Origin: an uncultured Acidimicrobiia bacterium
GTDB taxonomy: Bacteria > Actinomycetota > Acidimicrobiia > Spongiisociales > JAENVV01
DNA length: 8,988 nt
Assembly (NCBI GenBank): GCA_905480085.1
Contig: CAJQPD010000102.1
Location: 1-8,988, forward strand
Direction: 5' to 3'
Below, piece by piece: positions 1 through 6,486 of this stretch. Each line of letters opens with the position of its first letter. The first letter of the stretch is position 1. The notes under the pieces are model-generated. The model ran no database searches. It saw only the letters and a program-made list of their open reading frames with translations, and was not told the DNA's origin. The translations under genes were made by a program, and so were the position numbers.

Positions 1-1
1 C

Positions 2-493
2 GATATCGTCCACGCGCACCAGGTCTTGCAGCATCTCAAGGATCCGGTTGCCGCCTTAGCCGAGATGTATCGGGTCACGAGACCCGGAGGGATCATCGCG
101 GTTCGAGATGTCGACTACGGAGGGATGGTTTGGTGGCCGCCAAACCCGATGCTGACCCGCTGGAATGAGCTCTATCACGCCATTTGCGAGGCTGATGCTG
201 TTTTCGCCGACGGAGGGCGCCATCTGCTGTCCTGGCTGCAAACCCTCGAAGGGATCGACATCGAGATGTCTTCGTCAACCTGGACATTTGCCACGCCAGA
301 GATGCGGGCTCGTTGGGGCATAGTCTGGGCGGATCGCGTGCGAGACTCCCACTATGCGTCTGAGGCCATCAGGCACGGCCTCAGTGACCCTGTCGAACTC
401 AATGCCATCGCCGTGGCCTGGCTGCGGTGGGTAGATGACCCGGCCGGCTTCTTCATGGTGCCCCATGCTCAGGCGATAGTCACCAAACGCTGA
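2..493 (+). CDS. SAM-dependent methyltransferase, 5'-truncated by the window edge
   Basis: Reading frame 2 is open from the first bases and ends at TGA 491-493, giving 163 visible residues, so the true start lies to the left. The visible part begins in the middle of a class I (Methyltransf_11-like) Rossmann domain. DIVHAHQVLQHL is the motif IV strand and helix region, followed by MYRVTRPGG and then IAVRDVDYGG, the usual 'L+PGG.+.+.+' strand-turn after the SAM site. The glycine-rich SAM-binding motif I is missing because it lies upstream. The C-terminal part, with GRHLLSWLQ, TWTFATPEMRARWG and a final AWLRWVDDPAGFFMVPH, resembles a common family of small-molecule methyltransferases in actinobacteria. 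The acceptor substrate cannot be told. The gene converges on the Qng1 gene with only four bases between the stops and no visible terminator. The superfamily call is firm; the specific role is unknown. Confidence 0.85.
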   Translation, partial: DIVHAHQVLQHLKDPVAALAEMYRVTRPGGIIAVRDVDYGGMVWWPPNPMLTRWNELYHAICEADAVFADGGRHLLSWLQTLEGIDIEMSSSTWTFATPEMRARWGIVWADRVRDSHYASEAIRHGLSDPVELNAIAVAWLRWVDDPAGFFMVPHAQAIVTKR

Positions 494-497
494 ACAC

Positions 498-1496
498 CTA
501 GTACATAATCGTTTTGGTCAGGTGGTGCGGCCAGGTCGTGGCGTGGTAGCTCTTCCAAAGCCGGTAGTCGACCTGGGGGATCACCAACTGACGGTCGCCC
601 GGTCGTAGCTCGTTGATCCGGTCGGTAAGGAGCGCCGTTGCGTACAAGGTATGGGCCCGAATTTCGATTTCTTCCTCAGAATCCCGATCGATTAGTTGGC
701 CGTCGTTGATCCGGGCTTCCAGGTCGGGCGAATACTCGATGATTCCCATGAGGCGCAGCGCCACCGGGACGATGTAGTCGGCGAAGGCGGTCATGTCGGA
801 CAGGTCACGCAAGTTCCAATCGCCGGACTCATGCAAAGCCATGTGCAGCGACCACAGCGAAAGCTGGCCAAGTTTGTGGATCTGGACCTGGTGACCCCGG
901 TAGGAAGCGACGTCGTTGAAGCGCGGGAACTCCGTCACAAGTCGCTCGAGGAGTCCATCCCCGTCGTGGTACATAAACGGAGCACAATCGGCGACGAATC
1001 GGTGAAACCTTCCGCCGTACCTGCCGGTCAAGGTTTCTCCGACCTCGTTGAGAATCCGAGCCCGGTCCTCCAGCATGGGCAGTTCAATGTTGCCCGAAAA
1101 GATGCGCGATAGATCATCACGGGTGATGGCCGACAAGACGGACCCGTCGAACAGATCCTGCCCGTTTTGGGTCGCCTGATGAATACGCACGAACATCCCC
1201 TCGGTGTCAGACCAGGATCGACCGTCGTAGTCGACGGCGTACTTCACGCCCGTCTCAAAGTTGGTGAACGCGAAATTCAGAACCGAAGCGAACATCACGG
1301 CATCGATGATCTCGCTCGGCGAAGAACCAAGATCAAACGGGCCCGCACTGGCGCCCTTCGGGAAGATGAATTCCTCGTACGCCATCCAACTCGCCACGGA
1401 ATCGATCGCCGGCAGATGCGTGGTCACGTGGAGCGACTCGCCGATGACGGGCCTGACCGATTTCAACACGGGTCGATTCCAAGCACCTGACGCCAC
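498..1496 (-). CDS. qng1: Queuosine 5'-phosphate N-glycosylase/hydrolase (Qng1, DUF2419 family)
   Basis: This 332-residue protein matches the queuosine salvage family along its whole length, which in human QNG1 (C9orf64) is about 340 residues. Family blocks that I recognise are VLNFAF (72-77), RILNEVG (147-153) followed by GRYGGRF, FADYIVP (238-244), EIEIR (276-280) and VDYRLW (309-314), ending in a short tail with a terminal tyrosine. Human QNG1 carries clearly related blocks (RILNETG, FADYRLP, VEIRG, LDYYLW). The known reaction is hydrolysis of queuosine-5'-monophosphate to queuine and ribose 5-phosphate, which lets cells reuse the base for tRNA modification; bacterial members exist, for example in Sphaerobacter. 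The start is GTG (1494-1496) with a modest GGGA-type site upstream; no in-frame ATG gives a better N-terminus. The protein is soluble, with no signal peptide or membrane segment. It is divergent from a PfkB kinase, and no tgt (tRNA-guanine transglycosylase) gene is visible here. Family assignment is strong; activity in this organism is inferred. Confidence 0.88.
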   Translation of the reverse strand: MASGAWNRPVLKSVRPVIGESLHVTTHLPAIDSVASWMAYEEFIFPKGASAGPFDLGSSPSEIIDAVMFASVLNFAFTNFETGVKYAVDYDGRSWSDTEGMFVRIHQATQNGQDLFDGSVLSAITRDDLSRIFSGNIELPMLEDRARILNEVGETLTGRYGGRFHRFVADCAPFMYHDGDGLLERLVTEFPRFNDVASYRGHQVQIHKLGQLSLWSLHMALHESGDWNLRDLSDMTAFADYIVPVALRLMGIIEYSPDLEARINDGQLIDRDSEEEIEIRAHTLYATALLTDRINELRPGDRQLVIPQVDYRLWKSYHATTWPHHLTKTIMY

Positions 1497-1574
1497 TGTG
1501 ATCCCATCTCGCTACGTCCCCAAACGGTAGTCCCGTCTGCCAGGATGGACGCCAGCGCCGACAGAGGAGTAAAC
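1497..1574. promoter_or_regulatory. Shared divergent intergenic region between qng1 and the ribokinase-type gene
   Basis: This 78-bp gap separates the two divergent start codons and must carry any promoter for both genes. I see no convincing -10/-35 pair on either strand. It contains an imperfect repeat TACGTCCC / TAGTCCC spaced by about one helical turn, with CTAC...GTAG as weak inverted ends around 1512-1530. This could be an operator but could also be chance. Confidence 0.3.
1564..1569 (+). promoter_or_regulatory. Shine-Dalgarno GAGGAG deciding the kinase start
   Basis: GAGGAG lies five bases before GTG 1575 and fits the anti-SD well. The upstream in-frame ATG at 1545 has only AGG directly against it. 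The site therefore favours GTG 1575 as the real start and leaves a longer intergenic region facing qng1. Confidence 0.7.
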
Positions 1575-2501
1575 GTGGCCGGTACCGGCGAAGTAATCGT
1601 TGTCGGCTCGACGAACATCGACCTTATCACCTACACACACCAGATCCCTTCGGCAGGTGAAACGGTGGTAGGCGACCGGTTCCAGATGGGGTTCGGGGGG
1701 AAAGGCGCCAACCAGGCGGTCATGGCCCGACTGCTCGGGAGCGAAGTCGCGATGGTTAGTTGCCTTGGCGATGACACCTACGGCCAGATGTACCTCGACA
1801 ATTTTGCGGAGTTTGGAGTAGACACCACTCATGTCTACCGCGCACCCGGATCGAGCGGCGTGGCCCCAATTTGGGTCGAACCCGATGGAACCAACCGCAT
1901 CATCATCGTCCCGGGCGCCAACGACGCGCTCACCCCGGACCAGGCGGCCGCAGCAGTTGCCTTTCATCCCGGCGCGTCCGTCGTAATCGGGCAGTTTGAA
2001 ATTCCCCAAGCTGTCACAGCCGCGGCATTCCGAACCGCCCGTTCTCAGAACACCCTTACCGTGCTCAATCCCGCTCCCGCCGCCGTCATTACTCCAGACC
2101 TGGTTGCGCTCACGGATTGGATTATTCCCAACGAGGTCGAGTTTCGTCTCATCAGTGGGGGCGATCCGACGGTCGAGGCCGATCTTTTGACCTTTGCTCG
2201 GAGAACTGGCTGTCGGCTTTTGGTAACGATGGGGTCGCAAGGCATTGCCCTCGTGACCTCTGACGACCGGGTCACCCGACTGGCGGCCGAACTGGTGGCC
2301 GCAGTTGACACAACCGGGGCCGGGGACGCCTTCGTGGGTGCCTTTGCCCATGGCCTGGCCAGTGGACTAGACGAGATTGGTGCAATTCGACTCGGCATGG
2401 CATGTGCTGCCGATTCCGTTACGCGCCCCGGAACGCAAGCCTCATTCCCATCAGTGGAACGGTGTAGGGAGATGATCGAGGCTATCTCTCTGCCCGGTTG
2501 A
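1575..2501 (+). CDS. rbsK: Ribokinase-type PfkB sugar/nucleoside kinase
   Basis: From GTG 1575 the protein has 308 residues, almost the same as E. coli ribokinase (309). Signature 1 is GFGGKGANQAV (39-49) and signature 2 is DTTGAGDAF (245-253), with D251 as catalytic base and the GAG turn as anion hole. Positions that bind ribose in E. coli RbsK are kept at the same numbering or one off: N14, D16, G42, K43, N46 and E142. The ATP-site stretch LVTMGSQG and the late GTQASFP, near the monovalent-cation site, are also present. The known reaction is ATP plus ribose to ribose 5-phosphate, in the cytosol. No ribose transporter (rbsABC), RbsD or LacI regulator is nearby, so the sugar context is missing. 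The neighbour is divergent qng1, whose product releases ribose 5-phosphate from a nucleotide. The enzyme might therefore act on a nucleoside such as queuosine; that is inference. The fold is certain, the exact substrate moderately so. An in-frame ATG at 1545 would add ten residues. Confidence 0.85.
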   Translation: MAGTGEVIVVGSTNIDLITYTHQIPSAGETVVGDRFQMGFGGKGANQAVMARLLGSEVAMVSCLGDDTYGQMYLDNFAEFGVDTTHVYRAPGSSGVAPIWVEPDGTNRIIIVPGANDALTPDQAAAAVAFHPGASVVIGQFEIPQAVTAAAFRTARSQNTLTVLNPAPAAVITPDLVALTDWIIPNEVEFRLISGGDPTVEADLLTFARRTGCRLLVTMGSQGIALVTSDDRVTRLAAELVAAVDTTGAGDAFVGAFAHGLASGLDEIGAIRLGMACAADSVTRPGTQASFPSVERCREMIEAISLPG

Positions 2502-2550
2502 GCCGCTACCCCAATCGCCAGGATCTGCCCGCTGAGGAATAGATGATCCG

Positions 2551-2564
2551 GCGAGGATCCTCGC
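2551..2564. promoter_or_regulatory. 14-bp perfect palindrome, candidate operator
   Basis: GCGAGGATCCTCGC is a perfect inverted repeat without a loop, 28 bases before ATG 2592 and 106 before the preferred TTG start of the oxidoreductase. It is not followed by a T-run, so an operator fits better than a terminator. Just downstream, TATAGG at 2582-2587 could serve as a -10 element, which would place the palindrome across the -35 region. An 11-mer ATGATCCGGCG abuts and overlaps it (2543-2553) and recurs with one change at 2592-2602. The promoter reading is tentative. Confidence 0.35.
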
Positions 2565-2631
2565 TCCTTTGGGTCGGTTCCTATAGGATGCATGATCCGC
2601 CGCCGGCCACCAATAAACGATGAGGAACCAG

Positions 2632-2673
2632 ATGACACAGCGCACCAGCAAACGTTCGAGAGCCGCCTCTTGA
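2632..2673 (+). other. Possible short leader ORF (13 codons) coupled to the oxidoreductase
   Basis: ATG 2632 has the best Shine-Dalgarno of this region (GAGGA, five-base spacing) but is out of frame with the oxidoreductase. It encodes a basic peptide, MTQRTSKRSRAAS, and stops at TGA 2671-2673, which overlaps TTG 2670-2672. That TTG is exactly where family homology of the oxidoreductase begins. The arrangement would allow translational coupling by re-initiation. Alternatives are chance, or a one-base frameshift (real or a sequencing error) that separated the true N-terminus from the body of the gene. Confidence 0.3.
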
Positions 2674-3626
2674 GGTACGGGACGTTCGTTCCCCAAGGCT
2701 GGAAAATGGACCTTGTAGGAATTCCAGTCGACCAGCAATGGGATCACATCCTCGACAGCGCCAAATTCTCCGAACGGTTGGGCTATCACTCGCTGTGGGT
2801 CTACGACCACTTTCACACCATCCCGGTTCCAACGCAGGAAAGTACCTTCGACGCGTGGACGTTGATGGCGGCATTGGCCGCGTCGACGTCGGAGATTCGA
2901 CTCGGCCAGATGTGTACGAGCATTCCCTACCGATCCCCGGCCCACCTCGCCAAGATCACGAGTTCGGTCGATGCCATTTCCGGTGGTCGTCTCGATGTCG
3001 GAATTGGTGCCGGTTGGTACGAACACGAGTTTTCGGCGTACGGATACGAGTTCCCTGGCGCCAAAGTCAGGCTCGACATGTTGGAGGAGGCGACCCAGGT
3101 TCTCCTCGAGATGTGGACGGCCGACGAAGCCCATTTCACCGGTGAGCACTATCAGGTGGCTGGCGCCATCAACCGACCCCGACCGATCCAACAGCCTCAT
3201 CCACCACTGTGGATTGCCGGTGGGGGGGAAAAGCGCACCCTGCGAATCGTGGCAACGTATGCCGACTACGCCAACCTTTCAGGGGATATCGACTCGTTCC
3301 GTCACAAGTCGCAAGTGCTCGCCACTCACTGTGAGGCGGTAGGGAGACCCTTCGAGTCCGTAGCCAGGTCCGGCCACCTGATGGGAGTGGTTGGTCGCGA
3401 CGATGCCGACCTTCAGCGCAAGCTGGAAGTGGCCGGTTCCCGGCGGAATATGTCTGCAGAGGAGTTTGCCTCGGGATCCCGCCTGGCAGGAACCGTCAAC
3501 GAGGTAGTCGATCTCATGGGACAGTTCCAGGAAGCCGGCTGTTCAGACATGTTGTTGTACTTCTATGACATTGGCGAACTAGACAGCATGGAACTGTTTG
3601 CGACCGAGGTAGCCCCTCAGGTCTAG
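2670..3626 (+). CDS. F420-dependent LLM-class oxidoreductase (Rv1855c-like)
   Basis: This is a luciferase-like TIM-barrel oxidoreductase of the kind that uses coenzyme F420 for hydride transfer; members of this subfamily mostly lack a known substrate. Homology starts at MRYGTFVPQGWKMDL, right at TTG 2670, giving 318 residues. Landmarks in that numbering are WVYDHFHTIPVP (43-54), LGQMC and the following PYR segment (78-87), SGGRLDVGIGAGWYEHEF (104-121) and IAGGGEKRTLRI (182-193), all typical of the Rv1855c-type group. An in-frame ATG at 2592 would add 26 poorly conserved, charged residues with an SD only three bases away; I prefer TTG 2670 on homology but am not certain. The gene follows the kinase on the same strand after a gap holding a palindrome, so it may have its own promoter. 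Its TAG overlaps the stop of the converging ThDP enzyme. F420 rather than FMN use is inferred from subfamily resemblance. Confidence 0.85.
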   Translation: MRYGTFVPQGWKMDLVGIPVDQQWDHILDSAKFSERLGYHSLWVYDHFHTIPVPTQESTFDAWTLMAALAASTSEIRLGQMCTSIPYRSPAHLAKITSSVDAISGGRLDVGIGAGWYEHEFSAYGYEFPGAKVRLDMLEEATQVLLEMWTADEAHFTGEHYQVAGAINRPRPIQQPHPPLWIAGGGEKRTLRIVATYADYANLSGDIDSFRHKSQVLATHCEAVGRPFESVARSGHLMGVVGRDDADLQRKLEVAGSRRNMSAEEFASGSRLAGTVNEVVDLMGQFQEAGCSDMLLYFYDIGELDSMELFATEVAPQV

Positions 3627-5272
3627 GCTCCGTCGGTCCAATCTCCGAACGATCCGTAGCCGGGATGCCGGAACTGATTCGGAACTTCTACCAGGACTGG
3701 ACCGCCGGTGTCCTCGGCCATACTGATGGCGGAGTCAAGGGAGGCACCGACCGCAGAAAGATCAGAGACCAGTAGGGCGCCTGCGCCGAAAGACCGGGCG
3801 AGCGCCACGAAGTCAGGTGGCTGGACATCGACGCCACTGCGCCTGCCATAGAGGTGGTCCTGGTGACGTCGCTCGACCCCGTATCCCCGGTCGTTGAAGA
3901 CCATCAGTACGATCGGGATCCGCTCCTGAACGGCCGTCATCAGGTCCTGGATGGTGAACATCGCACCGGCATCACCCATGATGGCCAGGCAAACGTCGTC
4001 CGGGCGGGCGACCTTGGCCCCCATGGCGGCCGGGGCCGCAAAACCGAGAGTCCCGAATCCCGATGGGACAGTCCAGGTCCGTGGCGTGAACGACCGCCAG
4101 ACGGACCGAGCCCAAAAGGCGATCGTTGTTGGATCATTGAACACGTGGGCACTCTCCGGGAGGACTGAACGCATCTGATCCAGAACCTCGATCTCTTCAG
4201 GCCGACCGACTGCTTCATTGATTCGTTCGAGTACGCTCGCCACCTCCGCCGACCGGGCAGGCAAACCTTGGTATCCGCCGTCTTGAAGCCCACTGAGGAT
4301 GGCTTGCATGGCCTGGGCGGCGTCTCCGACTACCCCGATGTCGGCGCGATAATTGCGACCGATCTCGGCCGGATCCATATCGATCTGGATGACCTGCTCC
4401 GGAACCCTCATGGACCATCCGCCAGTAGGGAAGTACGAGAACCGGGTACCGATGGCCAGCAACACGTCGGAGGAGGCCAGCAGTTGCCGGGTGGGGAGCT
4501 CGTTCGCCCAGTTGCCAACGTGGAGCGGATGTTCCGCCCGGACGGCCCCCTTGCCTTTTTGGGTCGTGATAATCGGTGAGCCGGTCAACTCGGCAATCTG
4601 CACCAATAATTCCGAGGCCGCGGGTGTTGCAATGCCTCCGCCGGCCCAAATAACTGGCCTCTCGGCACGGCTCAACAGGGCGACCGCCTGTTCTACGGCG
4701 GCCTGGTCAAGCCGTCGGGTGAGGCGCTGCGCAGCGGCAGGAATCGTGACTTCTGATGGCGCCGACAAAGCCTCCCCGGCAATCTCGACGAACGCGGGCC
4801 GTGGTCGTCGATTCAAGAGGGCATGCATGGCTTGATGGATGGCGGACGGGATTTCCTCCGGTAGCACCGCCTGCTGGGCGAAATCCGATACCGGTCGGAA
4901 GATTCCGAACTGGTCGGAGATGTCATGGAAATAGCCGCGCCCTTTTCGGCGTACCGACGCCGGGTTTTCACAGGTGATGTGGAGCAACGGGACACTGTCG
5001 TTGAAGGCAGTCGCCATCGCTGTCAGAGTGTTCAACGCCCCCGGCCCCCCCGAAGAGAAAGCCACACCCGGAATCCCACTGGCCCGGGCATACCCGTCCG
5101 CCATGAAGATGGCACCCTGTTCGTGGCGAACTTCGATATGACGGAGGCCGGGATGGTCCACAAATGCGTCATACACGGCAAGCGTGCCTACCCCGGGAAT
5201 CCCGAAAACGGTATTCACCCCTTCGCTCAGGAGTGACTCCACCAAAACATGCCCGCCCGATCTGACCGTCAA
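3623..5272 (-). CDS. ThDP-dependent enzyme, acetolactate synthase / 2-oxoacid decarboxylase superfamily
   Basis: From TTG 5272 the protein has 549 residues and the three usual domains. The N-terminal ThDP-binding (PYR) domain has GVNTVFGIPG (18-27) and RHEQGAIFMADGYARASG (49-66), where E51 is the glutamate that activates the cofactor. The middle domain contains RPVIWAGGG and later IQIDMDP. The C-terminal PP domain has GDAGA (433-437) and N460-D461, the Mg/ThDP motif in the variant form GDA...ND rather than GDG...NN. Known relatives are acetolactate synthase large subunits, benzoylformate-type decarboxylases and AruI-like oxoacid decarboxylases; no small regulatory subunit is adjacent, so anabolic AHAS is unlikely. 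An in-frame ATG at 5365 would add 31 unconserved residues and leave only 11 bp to the divergent lyase gene, so I favour TTG 5272 (GTG 5281 is also possible). The substrate is unknown; the divergent malyl-CoA lyase-like gene suggests CoA-ester or 2-oxoacid metabolism. Confidence 0.85.
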   Translation of the reverse strand: MTVRSGGHVLVESLLSEGVNTVFGIPGVGTLAVYDAFVDHPGLRHIEVRHEQGAIFMADGYARASGIPGVAFSSGGPGALNTLTAMATAFNDSVPLLHITCENPASVRRKGRGYFHDISDQFGIFRPVSDFAQQAVLPEEIPSAIHQAMHALLNRRPRPAFVEIAGEALSAPSEVTIPAAAQRLTRRLDQAAVEQAVALLSRAERPVIWAGGGIATPAASELLVQIAELTGSPIITTQKGKGAVRAEHPLHVGNWANELPTRQLLASSDVLLAIGTRFSYFPTGGWSMRVPEQVIQIDMDPAEIGRNYRADIGVVGDAAQAMQAILSGLQDGGYQGLPARSAEVASVLERINEAVGRPEEIEVLDQMRSVLPESAHVFNDPTTIAFWARSVWRSFTPRTWTVPSGFGTLGFAAPAAMGAKVARPDDVCLAIMGDAGAMFTIQDLMTAVQERIPIVLMVFNDRGYGVERRHQDHLYGRRSGVDVQPPDFVALARSFGAGALLVSDLSAVGASLDSAISMAEDTGGPVLVEVPNQFRHPGYGSFGDWTDGA

Positions 5273-5376
5273 CTCTCTCACCCTTTGTCGAAAGGTCCAG
5301 TATGCCAAACCGAACCGGTGCTTGGAAACCGCCGGGCCTGTTCGCGAAGACCGCCGGGTGTTCATGAGGTAGTTTC
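5273..5376. promoter_or_regulatory. Divergent intergenic region between the ThDP enzyme and the lyase
   Basis: With the shorter start of the ThDP gene this region is 104 bp and can hold divergent promoters. On the minus strand CATACT (plus coordinates 5299-5304) is a weak -10 candidate about 20-25 bases before the start codon, with a poor TTCCAA -35. No clear plus-strand promoter is visible. GAGGT at 5366-5370 is a good ribosome-binding site for ATG 5377. Confidence 0.35.
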
Positions 5377-6312
5377 ATGTCGATGCCATCACCGAACCGC
5401 CTGCGCCGCTCGATACTTGCGACGCCCGCAACCAATCCGAAGATGATCGCCAAGGCAGCTGCCAGTGCTGCCGACCTGGCATTCCTTGACCTTGAGGACG
5501 CCATCCTCCCCGCCGACCGGCCCCAAGCCCGCCAAAACATCGTCCAAGCATTGAATGACCTCGATTGGGGACGAACGGCACGAGCGTTTCGCATCAACCC
5601 GGTCGATACCCACTTTTGCCATGAAGATCTCATAGAGGTGATCGCCGGAGCAGGCGCCAATGTGGACGTGGTCATCGTTCCGAAAGTGCACGGGGCCCGG
5701 GAGGTCTGGTTTGTCGACCATCTACTCACCCAACTCGAAAAGAAGCATGGGCTCGAAGAGGGTCGGATCGGTCTCGAAGTGCTCATCGAGGAAGCCCAAG
5801 CCCTCGGTGATGTTCCGGCGATCTGTCGAGCGAGCAGTCGAATCGAAGCCGTCACTCTTGGGCCGGGAGATCTGGCGGCGAGCCTGGGAATGCGCCTCGG
5901 GCACATCGGGGTCACCGATACTGGTCGGGCCGGGGACTACGACGGCGACGTATGGCACTATGCCCGGAGTCAGCTGATCGTGGCTGCCCGGGCTCACGGC
6001 CTGGCGGCCGTTGATGGTCCGTATGCCGATTTCTCCAGTCCGGGCGGTTTCCGAAGGTCCGCCATATCCTTCGCAACGTTGGGCGGAGCCGGCAAGTGGT
6101 GTATTCACCCCAGCCAGATCGAGATAGCCAACGAGGTGTTCGCACCGAGTCCTTCGGAGATCGCCGAAGCTCGCGCAATCATCGAAGCAATGAGATCCGC
6201 CGAAACCCTCGGCCAAGGAGCGGCGAGCTTTGGCGGAACCATGATTGATGCAGCCTCGATACGTTCGTTTGAGGTTACGCTGCAGCGAGCCCGGGACGCT
6301 GGTCTTCTCTAA
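5377..6312 (+). CDS. Malyl-CoA lyase-like HpcH/HpaI (CitE-type) CoA ester lyase
   Basis: The 311-residue length and all key blocks fit the CitE / malyl-CoA lyase family, TIM-barrel enzymes that cleave or form 3-hydroxyacyl-CoA esters with Mg2+. Visible landmarks are RRSILATPATN (10-20), FLDLEDAILP (37-46) with E40-D41, FRINPVDT (71-78) with R72, IVPKV (100-104), LEVLIEEAQAL (133-143) with E138, GPGDLAASLGM (162-172) with D165, DGPYADF (213-219) and KWCIHPSQIEIANEVFAPS (240-258). E138 and D165 are 27 residues apart, as are the Mg ligands of characterised malyl-CoA lyases. The GPGDLAASL and DGPYADF blocks place it nearer the malyl-CoA/beta-methylmalyl-CoA lyases than citrate lyase beta subunits; no citD or citF neighbours exist. 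Likely products are acetyl- or propionyl-CoA plus glyoxylate, but related family members act on citramalyl-CoA. ATG 5377 has GAGGT six bases upstream. The gene is divergent from the ThDP enzyme and is followed by a 174-bp gap. Confidence 0.83.
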   Translation: MSMPSPNRLRRSILATPATNPKMIAKAAASAADLAFLDLEDAILPADRPQARQNIVQALNDLDWGRTARAFRINPVDTHFCHEDLIEVIAGAGANVDVVIVPKVHGAREVWFVDHLLTQLEKKHGLEEGRIGLEVLIEEAQALGDVPAICRASSRIEAVTLGPGDLAASLGMRLGHIGVTDTGRAGDYDGDVWHYARSQLIVAARAHGLAAVDGPYADFSSPGGFRRSAISFATLGGAGKWCIHPSQIEIANEVFAPSPSEIAEARAIIEAMRSAETLGQGAASFGGTMIDAASIRSFEVTLQRARDAGLL

Positions 6313-6486
6313 TCGCATCGTCAGGCGATCTTTGTATGGTCATAGTCGCCCATCGGTTGGGTTCGACATTGCACCATTATGGTTACCCATCGGAGAACCT
6401 GATTTCTCACTTGGTTCTTAGAGGCGTCTCAGTTAGCTGCTAGTTGATCGACCGAGCATGATGAGCATCCGACGGGAGGAAACGAA
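6313..6486. other. Intergenic region upstream of the lipoprotein operon
   Basis: These 174 bases between the lyase stop and TTG 6487 are visibly less GC-rich than the flanking genes and should hold the lyase terminator and the operon promoter. ATCGC...GCGAT (6312-6329) with a short CTTTGT tail is a weak terminator candidate. CCCATCGG occurs twice (6349-6356 and 6386-6393), a possible regulator-binding direct repeat. TTGGTT (6411-6416) with TAGCTG (6434-6439) at 17-base spacing is a poor promoter candidate. None of these is convincing alone. Confidence 0.35.
6474..6480 (+). promoter_or_regulatory. Strong Shine-Dalgarno GGGAGGA for a TTG start
   Basis: GGGAGGA lies six bases before TTG 6487. 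It supports TTG as the start and gives a signal peptide with a correct basic n-region (MRR) and lipobox. No ATG or GTG in frame does this. Confidence 0.75.

Noticed and set aside
1512..2351. Long open frame of 279 codons on the minus strand
   Set aside because: It lies opposite the ribokinase-type gene. Its translation is Gly/Arg-rich without any family motif, while the plus strand carries both PfkB signatures.
2451..3200. Minus-strand open frame of 249 codons
   Set aside because: It is opposite the F420-type oxidoreductase and has no recognisable motif.
3623..5272. Glyoxylate carboligase (Gcl), suggested by the glyoxylate-forming neighbour
   Set aside because: Gcl lacks the cofactor-activating glutamate, whereas this protein has it in RHEQGA (E51).
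5273..5365. N-terminal 31-residue extension of the ThDP enzyme from ATG 5365
   Set aside because: The extension is unlike the family, which begins near 'GGHVLVESLL', and would leave only 11 bp before the divergent lyase start.
5169..5915. Minus-strand open frame of 248 codons across the ThDP/lyase boundary
   Set aside because: Its composition (Arg/Ser/Pro-rich) is that of a shadow frame, and it covers conserved blocks of two recognised genes.
6312..6335. Rho-independent terminator after the lyase gene
   Set aside because: The stem is only five base pairs (ATCGC/GCGAT) and the T-run is poor, so I do not list it as a separate feature.
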